The notes under the pieces were generated by a model, which worked only from the letters and a program-made list of their open reading frames with translations, searched no databases and was not told the origin of the DNA. DNA of 53,165 nt from Peptococcaceae bacterium UBA6116. GTDB taxonomy: Bacteria > Bacillota > Desulfitobacteriia > Desulfitobacteriales > Syntrophobotulaceae. A program made the translations under genes and the position numbers. Positions within the stretch are counted from its first letter, which is position 1, and each line of letters begins with the position of its first letter. The stretch lies in contig DIWC01000011.1 of assembly GCA_002423425.1 (NCBI GenBank), positions 41,396-94,560 of the forward strand, written 5' to 3'. Of the stretch, positions 26,535 through 34,672 are shown in pieces.

Positions 26535-28334
26535 TTAACACTCCAGTACCGCGTCGGTATTCCTGATGATATAAAAGCTGCCTCTGACTTTCTTGGCTTC
26601 TTTTTTTAAATTTGCAATCTTTTGAGCAAAAACTTTCGGAGAGTTAAATTTAAATAATTCCCCATATATACCTACAATAGATACGGATGTCAAACCGACC
26701 TGCTGTTTATTGCCCATCCTATCTTCCGCCTCAATAAAACCCTGGGCCTTGTCTTTATCACCAAAGAAATCAAGAACCTGTTGATCGAAATTTGCTATTA
26801 TATCCTGACAAATTGACGGGTATTTGTCTGGATTACTTTCAACAATAAATATAAAATCATCACCCCCGATATGACCCACGAAGCTATTGTAAGGGAATAA
26901 GCCCTTAACTGATCTCTGCAGAATATCGGCAGTGAGTTTAATTATTTTATCGCCATTTTCAAAGCCATAGACATCATTATATATTTTAAAATTATCCAGG
27001 TCCAAATAATAAATGCATTGTTGTCCTCCATAAAACAAAGTATCCTGAATTACTCTATTGATTATCGTGTTTCCTGGGAGAAATGTCAGCGGGTTCAGTT
27101 CCCTGGCATAATTTTTTTCACAATTTAGCGTATACTCAACCAATTTTCTCATTGGAACAATACCGGCGTATCTTAATCCTTTGGTCACGATGATATCATC
27201 ATAGATATTCTCTTCCGTCCTGGCCAGAGAGCTATTTGCAACTTGATAAACAGGAGTATAGCAATCAACAATCAACGGATTTCTATCCATCATAATTGAT
27301 ACGGGTTTCTGGGCATAAAGTGCATAGCCAAACTGCTTTGCCATCTGTGAATTAAGAGTATTCCGCATTATCAAACCAACAGGATAATTTTTTTCAACAA
27401 TGCATACTCCGGAACAAGGTGTGGTGTCGAAATGCTCTTTTATTCTGGCACATTCTTCGTTCGATTCAAAAGACTGTTCATCCTGAATCAGATCGGAAAT
27501 GTAGTGGTAATCCTTACTATAAGTCTTAATATTATTGGCCATTAAATTATATTGTTCAATAACGTCCTTTATCCCATCTGTTAATTCGGTAAAAAATGCT
27601 GCGGGTTTTTGCAGGAAATATCCCTGTGCGGAAGTTACCCCTAGTTTTATTATTGTTTTTAATTCTTCAGCAGTTTCTATTCCTTCGGCAATTAGCATTA
27701 TACCCGCATTATTGGCAATATCCACTAAAGCCTTAACCATAGATTGTTTAAACGGATCCATGTTAACGTTGCGAATCAGATCCATATCGATCTTCATAAA
27801 ATTAGGCCTTACCTCATTGATTGTTTTAAGTCCTGAATATCCTGAACCTACATCATCAATAGCAATCATATACCCCTGTTCGGTATAATGCCTTAAAATT
27901 TCTCTGAACTGAATATAATCTATAATTTCCGTTCTTTCTGTTATTTCGAAAACAACAGACTTTGGCGAAATCCCGTATTCGAGTAAATATTCCTTGGTAA
28001 ATCCTTTGCGGAAGTTAATATCTTTCATTATATTTGGATCAACATTAAGAAATAAAAGCTTGTCCTTGGCAAGATTAGCAGCTTTCTCCAAAGCTTTTTT
28101 GCGAAAAAGGAGTTCCGTTTCCCATAGCCTGCCCTCACTTTCTGCAACTTTTAATAATTCTAGCGGAGAATTCAACGAACCCTCAGGTCCCCTGCTTAAT
28201 GCTTCATAACCAATAATCCCGCCGTCTGCCAAACGTACAATTGGTTGGAAAACCACAGTTACGGCTTGCGTTAATAGAATTTTCATAAAAAGACTCCTTT
28301 GTCTACTATGCTCTTCTATATTCGCTAAATGCAT
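26535..28334 (-). CDS. EAL - CBS-like - GGDEF signalling protein
   Basis: 599 residues. An EAL phosphodiesterase domain (about 15-260) has FQPIVRLADGGIIGYEALSR at the N-terminus, ETELLFRKKAL, and the later IAIDDVGSGYSGL and IKLGVTSAQGYFLQKP motifs expected of an active enzyme. A central region (about 290-415) resembles a pair of CBS modules (PVYQVANSSLARTEENIYDD, GLRYAGIVPMRKLVEYTL). A GGDEF domain (about 430-595) carries GHIGGDDFIF, so the signature is GGDDF. It could degrade c-di-GMP, with the GGDEF part acting as cyclase or GTP sensor. Monocistronic with a Gram-positive AAGGAG site. First gene of the accessory block. Confidence 0.88.
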   Translation of the reverse strand: MHLANIEEHSRQRSLFMKILLTQAVTVVFQPIVRLADGGIIGYEALSRGPEGSLNSPLELLKVAESEGRLWETELLFRKKALEKAANLAKDKLLFLNVDPNIMKDINFRKGFTKEYLLEYGISPKSVVFEITERTEIIDYIQFREILRHYTEQGYMIAIDDVGSGYSGLKTINEVRPNFMKIDMDLIRNVNMDPFKQSMVKALVDIANNAGIMLIAEGIETAEELKTIIKLGVTSAQGYFLQKPAAFFTELTDGIKDVIEQYNLMANNIKTYSKDYHYISDLIQDEQSFESNEECARIKEHFDTTPCSGVCIVEKNYPVGLIMRNTLNSQMAKQFGYALYAQKPVSIMMDRNPLIVDCYTPVYQVANSSLARTEENIYDDIIVTKGLRYAGIVPMRKLVEYTLNCEKNYARELNPLTFLPGNTIINRVIQDTLFYGGQQCIYYLDLDNFKIYNDVYGFENGDKIIKLTADILQRSVKGLFPYNSFVGHIGGDDFIFIVESNPDKYPSICQDIIANFDQQVLDFFGDKDKAQGFIEAEDRMGNKQQVGLTSVSIVGIYGELFKFNSPKVFAQKIANLKKEAKKVRGSFYIIRNTDAVLEC

Positions 28335-28454
28335 ACTTAACTCCTTAAAAGAAAATAAATATTTTACGCAAATGTTGTCGTCTTATAAGTAAATGTTACC
28401 ATTTATGTGTAAATTTTTCATTAACTTGGAATTAATTTTTTTTTGCATCCTAAT

Positions 28455-28489
28455 AAAAGATAGACCCTGATTCTCATCAAAGGTCTATC
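28455..28489 (-). terminator. terminator after the twin P-loop ATPase gene
   Basis: Perfect 8-bp stem GATAGACC (28459-28466) with GGTCTATC (28482-28489), followed on the minus strand by four T residues, 20 bp past the stop codon. Confidence 0.75.
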
Positions 28490-28508
28490 CCTTAAAGACA
28501 AACGGTTT

Positions 28509-29621
28509 TTAATTATAATTGTTTGTTGACGCTGCCATTGTTTTATTATCAACCAAATCAAAAATCCTGCTTAAGATTTCTTCATACTTTTCGTTGGCGG
28601 CGGCAAAGTTCATATTGGGAACATAGTATTGTTCCAGCGCATCGTGTTCTTCCTTAGCCTGACGAATATTATCAATGCCTTTATTGATTAAACTCTGAAG
28701 CAATTGACTATCATCTTCAATCACTTCGCGGAAAGACGCGATCATTTTTTTATCCAAGTACTGGTCCAGATTAATGGTCGCTTCATTCTTGCTTTTGAAT
28801 TTTTCACTCGTCGTAATAGCGATATTCAATTCTTTAATTATAATTGCGCCAATTTTCCTGGGCATAAGCGGCGTATGGTAGATCTCAACATTTAAGCCCT
28901 TTTCAACAGCACTTGAGACAATCTTCTGCATTAAGGTAGTTTTCCCGGTTCCCATATTACCTTCAAGATAGTAGACTTTAGCAAGATCAGGCATAATGGA
29001 ATCGGTAAAATCCACAAAACCTCCGGGTGTATAAGCGCAAGAAAATAAGTGTCTTTCCCTACCTATCTTCTCTCGTCTGTATGTACCGTCCAACATACTC
29101 TGCAATATTCCCGAAATTTTGTTTGCCCCAGCATAGTCCATACAGCTTTGATGCATAACTGAGATATTGTCGGCAATAGTCCTTGCCGACTTAAGAAACG
29201 AGTAGGCTCTGGTAAAAAGACGGCTGACTTCATTGGTCGAAGCAATAATCTTATCCCGGAGGATTTGCATCCCATCCACATTCCAATATTCGCCCATATT
29301 CACGATCTCATCAAGACCTCCGGGATATTTGGGATCTACAATGTGGGGAGCTGTTCCATCAACCATTACGACTCCGGTATTAAGAACAGCAATTCCGTCT
29401 AAAGAATTATTGTCGGAAGAACAGTAATGAAATTCAACGTCATACCCCTGATCGACCATTTTTTGCCCGATTTTTTTCATGAGTGTAGACTTACCCACTC
29501 CCGGTCCACCCTTAATTACAAAAATTCTTTTAGTCCCTTTCTCCAGTAAGAACGAATAGTAAGAATAAAAACCTTCGGAAGTATTTCCCCCGGGAAAGAC
29601 TTTAATTATACGTCCTTTCAT
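28509..29621 (-). CDS. twin P-loop ATPase of unknown role (PRK06851-like)
   Basis: 370 residues with two Walker A motifs: VIKGGPGVGKSTLMKKI near residues 36-52 and YYLEGNMGTGKTTLMQKI near 220-237. Each is followed by a similar pattern of a cell-component phrase (FHYCSSDNNSLDG and IYHTPLMPRKIGA), so the protein looks like an internal duplication of one NTPase domain. I recognise the arrangement as a conserved uncharacterised family of spore-forming Firmicutes. No membrane segments. It has its own terminator and faces away from the Phd-type gene. Confidence 0.75.
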   Translation of the reverse strand: MKGRIIKVFPGGNTSEGFYSYYSFLLEKGTKRIFVIKGGPGVGKSTLMKKIGQKMVDQGYDVEFHYCSSDNNSLDGIAVLNTGVVMVDGTAPHIVDPKYPGGLDEIVNMGEYWNVDGMQILRDKIIASTNEVSRLFTRAYSFLKSARTIADNISVMHQSCMDYAGANKISGILQSMLDGTYRREKIGRERHLFSCAYTPGGFVDFTDSIMPDLAKVYYLEGNMGTGKTTLMQKIVSSAVEKGLNVEIYHTPLMPRKIGAIIIKELNIAITTSEKFKSKNEATINLDQYLDKKMIASFREVIEDDSQLLQSLINKGIDNIRQAKEEHDALEQYYVPNMNFAAANEKYEEILSRIFDLVDNKTMAASTNNYN

Positions 29622-29844
29622 TTATACACCCCTCAGTTTTATATGTATACACTCCAGTTTATTGCTGATTTATAGATAGGTGCCTGTCCCTAATGTACTC
29701 AGAGCTTGAAAAATTAATTAAAAAGCAATAATATACGTCAAAATAACTAGTGATATCTTTCATCTATAATACTAATTTATTATTTTCGACTTTTTTCATG
29801 CAAAACTTCATGCAAATATCCATTCTTATTCTGCACAAGAAGTA
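29622..29844. other. intergenic region with REP-like motif and direct repeats
   Basis: Contains AGGTGCCTGTCCC at 29678-29690 (reverse complement GGGACAGGCACCT), a motif that recurs in many bacterial genomes next to REP-associated transposases. It also has two direct copies of TTCATGCAAA (29795-29804 and 29807-29816) upstream of the Phd-type promoter, 12 bp apart centre to centre. No gene is seen. Confidence 0.45.
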
Positions 29845-29873
29845 TTGCAATCTTAGGTTGAGTACTTTATAAT
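29845..29873 (+). promoter_or_regulatory. sigma-A promoter of the Phd-type gene
   Basis: TTGCAA (29845-29850), 17-bp spacer, perfect TATAAT (29868-29873), about 58 bp before the chosen ATG. The TTCATGCAAA direct repeats lie just upstream and may be operator sites. Confidence 0.7.
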
Positions 29874-29931
29874 TTATTTGTATAAAAATATATCTTGGGC
29901 AGAATATCGTTTATTTCTATTGGAGGATATT

Positions 29932-30273
29932 ATGGATCTTCGCAGAGTTTTCGATTGTATGATTTCAGTCTCAGAATTAGGACGAGGCCAGGCTTCTAAG
30001 GTGATCCAGGCTGTAGAAGATGACGGCAGCCCTTATATTGTCGTGAAAAACAATAAGCCTCAAGCCGTAATTGTTTCTATTAATGAGTATACAGAACTGC
30101 TGCGTGCCAAGGATATCCTGGACTCTCTCAAAGGACCGGCTCCAAACCAGCTTTTAAACAATTTTGCATCTGATAATAGTTTTTTACCAAATATTAATTG
30201 TTCCCGCCAAAAGACTGATTCCTTAACTGAAGATGAAATAAACATTTTTCTCCAAAATGAGGAAAACGATTAA
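29932..30273 (+). CDS. Phd/YefM-family antitoxin-like protein, orphan
   Basis: 113 residues. Residues 1-65 match the Phd/YefM fold: MISVSELGRGQASKVIQAVE, then YIVVKNNKPQAVIVSINEY and a TELLRAKDILDSL helix. These proteins bind DNA as dimers and usually neutralise an adjacent toxin through their C-terminus. Here the tail (66-113) is acidic and no toxin gene follows: 1 bp after the stop begins an inverted-repeat element. The open frame extends to 29878, but the ATG at 29932 has GGAGG at ideal spacing and starts the conserved fold. It may be a solitary regulator or the remnant of a toxin-antitoxin pair. Confidence 0.75.
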   Translation: MDLRRVFDCMISVSELGRGQASKVIQAVEDDGSPYIVVKNNKPQAVIVSINEYTELLRAKDILDSLKGPAPNQLLNNFASDNSFLPNINCSRQKTDSLTEDEINIFLQNEEND

Positions 30274-30274
30274 C

Positions 30275-30546
30275 TTCCTGAATCCGTGATAAGTATATAA
30301 TCTTAAGAAATAATCCTGCTCTTTGCAGGCTTTAAATGCAATTCATCCGGGAATGTCTGCGGGGCGCAAAAAGCCGCGCTTTGCAATCCGTGCTCCGCTC
30401 GCCGTGGTACTGTGCCCCACAGACCGGTTGCCGGATTGTTGGTGTAATCTAAATTTGCCTGATGGGAAACGTTCCAAATCTAAGTAGGTTGCTCTAATCT
30501 TTTAACCTTCAGCCGATTAATAGTTATTTCATTACGGATTCAGGAA
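30275..30546. mobile_element. 272-bp element with perfect 13-bp terminal inverted repeats and nested stem
   Basis: TTCCTGAATCCGT at 30275-30287 is exactly repeated in inverse at 30534-30546. Inside, ATCCGG (30345-30350) pairs with CCGGAT (30431-30436), and GTCTGCGGGGC (30355-30365) pairs with GCCCCACAGAC (30414-30424) with one mismatch. A further hairpin CCTGC/GCAGG lies near 30315-30329. No open frame of note. No clear target-site duplication is visible. It could be a MITE-like non-autonomous element or a structured RNA; the core is more GC-rich than its surroundings, which suggests an origin different from the flanks. Confidence 0.5.
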
Positions 30547-30590
30547 AATCATATTTTATTTAAACATATGTCTTTATAGACTCGAAGTAT

Positions 30591-30649
30591 GGTAGTTTTA
30601 TTTATCAAGTGTATTATTTAACAAAAACTATCCTTTGTGGTAGTTTTTT
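30591..30649 (+). promoter_or_regulatory. terminator with a duplicated 3' arm before iorA: possible attenuator
   Basis: AAAACTATC (30624-30632), six-base loop, GGTAGTTTT (30639-30647) and a T run form a rho-independent terminator on the plus strand. An identical GGTAGTTTT lies upstream at 30591-30599 and can pair with the same 5' arm, which would prevent the terminator. That is the layout of a transcription attenuator. The simpler reading is that the hairpin only ends upstream transcription; a TATAAT at 30656-30661 (with a poor -35) could then be the iorA promoter. Confidence 0.5.
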
Positions 30650-30696
30650 GCTATTTATAATGAGATGTTCACCATAGAAAGGATGCCTCTAAACCT

Positions 30697-32457
30697 ATGA
30701 GAAAACTTCTTACAGGGAATGAAGCTATTGCCCGTGGTGCCTGGGAGGCAGGAGTAGTGGTTTGCACGGCTTATCCTGGTACTCCAAGCACTGAAATAAC
30801 AGAAAATGCAGCTAAATATATTGAAATGTACGCTGAATGGTCCCCTAACGAAAAAGTCGCTCTGGAAGTAGGTCTCGGAGCGTCAATCGGAGGCGGCAGA
30901 GCACTCGTCGCTATGAAACATGTCGGCGTCAACGTTGCTGCCGATCCTTTATTTACCTTGGCCTATACCGGCATAAACGCAGGTCTCGTGCTGGTTTCGG
31001 CTGATGATCCCGGAATGCACAGTTCGCAGAATGAGCAGGATAACCGCCATTTTGGCAGAGCCGCCAAGATTCCTGTTCTAGAACCTTCCAACAGCCAGGA
31101 AGCTAAAGACTTTACTAAATTGGCTTTTGAGCTTAGTGAAAATTTTGATACGCCGGTAATGTTACGAATAACAACCAGAGTAGCCCATTCCCAATCTTTG
31201 GTTGAACTCTGGCCTCGCCAAGAAGTACCCTTAAAGAAATACGAAAAGAATACTCAAAAATATGTAATGATGCCGGCCTTTGCCCGGTCGCGGCACATCG
31301 TGGTTGAATCAAGGCTGGAAAAACTCAAAGAATATGCCGAGACAACTTCATTAAACCGCATCGAATGGAACCATACAAAAATCGGAGTTATTACTAACGG
31401 AGTTACTTACCAATATGTTAAGGAAATCTTGCCTGATGCCTCGATTCTGAAACTTGGCATGACTTTTCCCTTGCCGCGGAAGCTAATAACCGATTTCTCA
31501 AAAAAGGTTGATATGCTCTATGTCATTGAAGAGCTAGAGCCTTTTATCGAGGAGCACATCAGATCCTGGGGAATCGAAACCCACGGCAAGGATTTATTTC
31601 CTGTGGCCGGTGAATTGCTTCCTGGGATCATAGCCGAAAAGATGGGGGCTTTACCCCATCCCAGGAATGTTCTCTCTCCTGCAGCTGACACTCTAACTAA
31701 TATTCCGCTTCGGCCTCCGGTCATGTGTCCGGGCTGCCCACACCGGGGACTATTCTACATTTTAAATAAATTAAAAGTAACGGTAACCGGTGATATAGGC
31801 TGTTATACTTTAGGAGCCCAAATACCCCTAAATGCCATGGATACAACGATTTGTATGGGAGCAAGTATTGGTACGGCCATAGGCATGGAAAAAGCCAGAG
31901 GTAAAGAGTTTGCCCGCAACCTGGTTGCTGTAATCGGTGATTCGACTTTTATTCATTCGGGGATTACCGGACTCATTGATGTAGTTTACAATAAAGCCAC
32001 CACTACTACTATTATTTTAGATAACCGTACTACGGCCATGACCGGCCATCAGGATAACCCTGTTACCGGTTTTACCGTTAAAGGTGTTGCTACCAAAGAA
32101 ATTAACCTCTTACTCCTAGCAAAAGCTGTTGGCGTGGAAAGAGTAGTCGAAATAGATCCATTTGATTTAAATAAATTAGAACAAGTAATTAAAGAAGAAT
32201 TAGCTGCAGAGGAGCCTTCCGTTATTATCACCAAACGCAAATGTGCTCTGATAGAAAAAAATAAACAGACTACCCCGTGTATTGTTTCGGAGGAAGTCTG
32301 TACCGGTTGTCTGCGTTGTATGAAGCTTGGCTGCCCTTGTATTATTAAAAAAAACAAAAAGGTCAGAATCGATACTGCGCAATGCGTAGGCTGTAGTCTC
32401 TGCGTCAATGTCTGTACAAATGCCGCCATAAGAAAGGTAGGTGGCACTAATGTCTGA
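30697..32457 (+). CDS. iorA: indolepyruvate:ferredoxin oxidoreductase alpha subunit
   Basis: IorA with IorB oxidatively decarboxylates aryl pyruvates from aromatic amino acids to aryl-acetyl-CoA, reducing ferredoxin. The 586-residue protein has the N-terminal pyrimidine domain (GNEAIARGAWEAGVVVCTAY, TPSTEI), the TPP-binding C domain (CPGCPHRGLFYIL, GDIGCYTLGAQIPL, IGDSTFIHSGITGL with the downstream NN-type loop DNRTTAMTGHQDNP) and two [4Fe-4S] motifs at the end (CTGCLRCMKLGCPC and CVGCSLCVNVC). GAAAGGATG site region gives the ATG. The iorB start overlaps its stop. Confidence 0.95.
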   Translation: MRKLLTGNEAIARGAWEAGVVVCTAYPGTPSTEITENAAKYIEMYAEWSPNEKVALEVGLGASIGGGRALVAMKHVGVNVAADPLFTLAYTGINAGLVLVSADDPGMHSSQNEQDNRHFGRAAKIPVLEPSNSQEAKDFTKLAFELSENFDTPVMLRITTRVAHSQSLVELWPRQEVPLKKYEKNTQKYVMMPAFARSRHIVVESRLEKLKEYAETTSLNRIEWNHTKIGVITNGVTYQYVKEILPDASILKLGMTFPLPRKLITDFSKKVDMLYVIEELEPFIEEHIRSWGIETHGKDLFPVAGELLPGIIAEKMGALPHPRNVLSPAADTLTNIPLRPPVMCPGCPHRGLFYILNKLKVTVTGDIGCYTLGAQIPLNAMDTTICMGASIGTAIGMEKARGKEFARNLVAVIGDSTFIHSGITGLIDVVYNKATTTTIILDNRTTAMTGHQDNPVTGFTVKGVATKEINLLLLAKAVGVERVVEIDPFDLNKLEQVIKEELAAEEPSVIITKRKCALIEKNKQTTPCIVSEEVCTGCLRCMKLGCPCIIKKNKKVRIDTAQCVGCSLCVNVCTNAAIRKVGGTNV

Positions 32458-33019
32458 GACAAAAAATATTCTAATAGTAGGCGTAGGCGGACAAGGAACA
32501 ATTCTAGCCAGCAGAATACTGTCCGTAGTCCTTCAGAAAATAGGCCTTGATGTTAAAGTCTCCGAGATCCACGGTATGGCGCAACGAGGGGGTAGCGTTG
32601 TCACCCAGGTCAGATATGGCCAGGAAGTAGCTTCTCCCATTATTCCCGAAGGGCAAGCGGATATCATCCTTGCTTTTGAAAAGCTCGAGGCTCTGCGGTG
32701 GCTGCCTTATCTTAAAGAAAACGGCACTATTTTAATTAATGATCAACGTATTGATCCTATGCCCATTATTATAGGCACTGCTGTTTATCCCGATGCTTTG
32801 GCTATAGTACGTAACCAGAGAGAAAATGCCATTATCGTCGATGCTCTAAAAATAGCCCAAAACGCCGGCAATTCCAAAGCTGTAAACGTAGTCCTGCTTG
32901 GGTTCTTATCCAGGCATCTAAATATTCAGCAAAACCTCTGGTTGGAAGCCATAGGAGAGACTGTTCCGGCCAAGTTCTTGGAGGCAAATCTTAAGGCTTT
33001 TGCAGCAGCAATGAGTTAG
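32450..33019 (+). CDS. iorB: indolepyruvate:ferredoxin oxidoreductase beta subunit
   Basis: Gamma-domain subunit of 2-oxoacid:acceptor oxidoreductases (GVGGQGTILASRILSVVL near residue 10, EIHGMAQRGGSVVTQVRYG near 40, EKLEALRWLPYL). 189 residues from the ATG at 32450, which overlaps the iorA stop by 8 bp; a GTG at 32441 is possible but lies inside the AGGTGG ribosome binding site. Enzyme role as for iorA. Co-transcribed with the following deacetylase gene (9 bp apart). Confidence 0.93.
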   Translation: MSETKNILIVGVGGQGTILASRILSVVLQKIGLDVKVSEIHGMAQRGGSVVTQVRYGQEVASPIIPEGQADIILAFEKLEALRWLPYLKENGTILINDQRIDPMPIIIGTAVYPDALAIVRNQRENAIIVDALKIAQNAGNSKAVNVVLLGFLSRHLNIQQNLWLEAIGETVPAKFLEANLKAFAAAMS

Positions 33020-33028
33020 TGAGGTAAT

Positions 33029-34039
33029 ATGAAAAACAAAAAAGCGCCGCCTCACTTATTTGTTTTTTTTATTTTAATAGTGTTTATCTCTTGGCTGTAT
33101 AGCTTTCATACTAATTCTTTGCAAGATATGCCAGATAGTAGGACAGTACAAACTGCGGCACATATTGGACAAAAATCTTCTCCGCCTGTTTCCCCTGAAA
33201 CAAATTTTAAACTGGTATCTCTTCGGAAACTTAATCCCGGGGCGGAAGCAATCCTACCCCAAGGGAACGTCTCTAAGGTTAAGCTTAACACCGTCACCAC
33301 AACACCAAAAATCCTTAAGCTTTTAGACAATAACCAATCCGGAATTATTCTAACTTTCGATGATAATACTGTGGACGAATGGTCTTCCTTTTTGGCTTTT
33401 AACAAAGAATATAAGGCTAAAGCAACTTTTTATGTCTGCAACTTCAATAATTTTACTAGTAATCAAATTATGAAGCTGCGGAATTTACAGAATGCCGGTA
33501 ACGAGATTGCTTACCATACTTTAAACCACCTTAATGCGCTTCAATTAATAAAGGAAAAATCCTTGAATTACTATATACAGACAGAAATCTTTCCAGGAGT
33601 CGCGATGATGGAGGAAGAAGGTTTTCATGTCAAAAATTTCGCCTACCCTTATGGAGCAGGGAACAGAGAACTAGACAATGAGCTTCTCAAATATTTTGAT
33701 ACTGTTCGCTATACATTCGATTCTGGAAAAAATGAAAAAATCTCTAATATCCGCTCCATCTACATCCAAAATAACAAAACAAGCGTACGCGAACAAAGAG
33801 TGCTCCATGCTGTTGGTATAGATAACGCATATGAGTACGACCTGACTGAAATATTTCAAGGGATTGACCATGCTTATAATAGCAATCAATTAATTATTTT
33901 ATACGCACATGGAATTTCAGATAAGCCGGACAACTACGGCACCAATCCGGAAAAACTTAGGGCTATTATTCAATACGCTTACGATAGAGGCATGAAATTT
34001 TATACAGTATCTGATTTAGAAAAATTGGTTGAAAATTAA
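33029..34039 (+). CDS. membrane-anchored polysaccharide deacetylase family protein
   Basis: 336 residues with an uncleaved-type N-terminal membrane segment at about 9-26 (LFVFFILIVFISWLYSF). The NodB-homology domain has LTFDD at 108-112 (metal-binding aspartates) and HTLNH at 163-167 (H-x3-H zinc ligands), then FAYPYGAG near 210 and ILYAHGIS near 290. Such enzymes remove acetyl groups from extracellular glycans such as peptidoglycan. The 30-105 linker is low in complexity. It follows iorB by 9 bp, an unusual partnership. Its stop codon abuts the thiE stop on the other strand. Confidence 0.85.
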   Translation: MKNKKAPPHLFVFFILIVFISWLYSFHTNSLQDMPDSRTVQTAAHIGQKSSPPVSPETNFKLVSLRKLNPGAEAILPQGNVSKVKLNTVTTTPKILKLLDNNQSGIILTFDDNTVDEWSSFLAFNKEYKAKATFYVCNFNNFTSNQIMKLRNLQNAGNEIAYHTLNHLNALQLIKEKSLNYYIQTEIFPGVAMMEEEGFHVKNFAYPYGAGNRELDNELLKYFDTVRYTFDSGKNEKISNIRSIYIQNNKTSVREQRVLHAVGIDNAYEYDLTEIFQGIDHAYNSNQLIILYAHGISDKPDNYGTNPEKLRAIIQYAYDRGMKFYTVSDLEKLVEN

Positions 34040-34672
34040 TTAATCCATCTTAGTAATATTTCTAAGTATTTTGGCTGCACCTTCGACATCTTTCTCCGCT
34101 AAGATAGCTGAAACTACCGCTACCCCATTGATTCCAATATCCATTATGCTTTCAATATTGTTCTTCTTAATACCGCCAATGGCAACAACAGGTATTGAAA
34201 CAGCTTCTTTTATCCTGCGCAGTTCCTCCAGGGTTACAAGTTTAGCATCGGTCTTGGTCCCCGTGGCGAACATCGCACCGGCGCCAAGGTAATCGGCACC
34301 CTGTTTTTCTGCCAGGATTGCTTCAGAAACATTGCTGACGGAAATACCGATTTTTTTTTCCTTGCCTAAATATTTACGGGCAATCTCTATGGGCAGATCA
34401 TCCTGTCCGAGATGAAGGCCGTCGGCATCAACCGCTAAAGCGATATCGAGGCGGTCATTGATAATTAAAGGGACTTGATAGCTTGAGGCTAAGGCTTTAA
34501 GTTCTACTGAAAGTTCAAAAAATTCCCGGGATGAGGCCGTTTTCTCGCGAATCTGGACAAGCGACACGCCACCTTTTATGGCCTCTTGCACGCAAACGGC
34601 AAGCTTGCGCTGTCCTATATAGCTTCTGTCCGTAACAAGATAGAGGGAATAATCCCAGAGCAAGTTATTCAA
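34040..34672 (-). CDS. thiE: thiamine-phosphate synthase
   Basis: Joins HMP-pyrophosphate and thiazole phosphate to thiamine phosphate. TIM-barrel protein of 210 residues with LVQIREKTASSREFFELSVE, LIINDRLDIALAVDADGLHL, LGQDDLPIEIARKYLG, the phosphate loop ADYLGAGAMFATGTKTDA near 130 and VVAIGGIKKNNI. Last gene of the riboswitch operon; overlaps thiM by 8 bp. Confidence 0.95.
   Translation of the reverse strand: MNNLLWDYSLYLVTDRSYIGQRKLAVCVQEAIKGGVSLVQIREKTASSREFFELSVELKALASSYQVPLIINDRLDIALAVDADGLHLGQDDLPIEIARKYLGKEKKIGISVSNVSEAILAEKQGADYLGAGAMFATGTKTDAKLVTLEELRRIKEAVSIPVVAIGGIKKNNIESIMDIGINGVAVVSAILAEKDVEGAAKILRNITKMD

Noticed and set aside
32049..32501. A 150-residue minus-strand frame over iorA/iorB
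   Set aside because: It is antisense to the conserved cofactor-binding part of iorA with no independent support.
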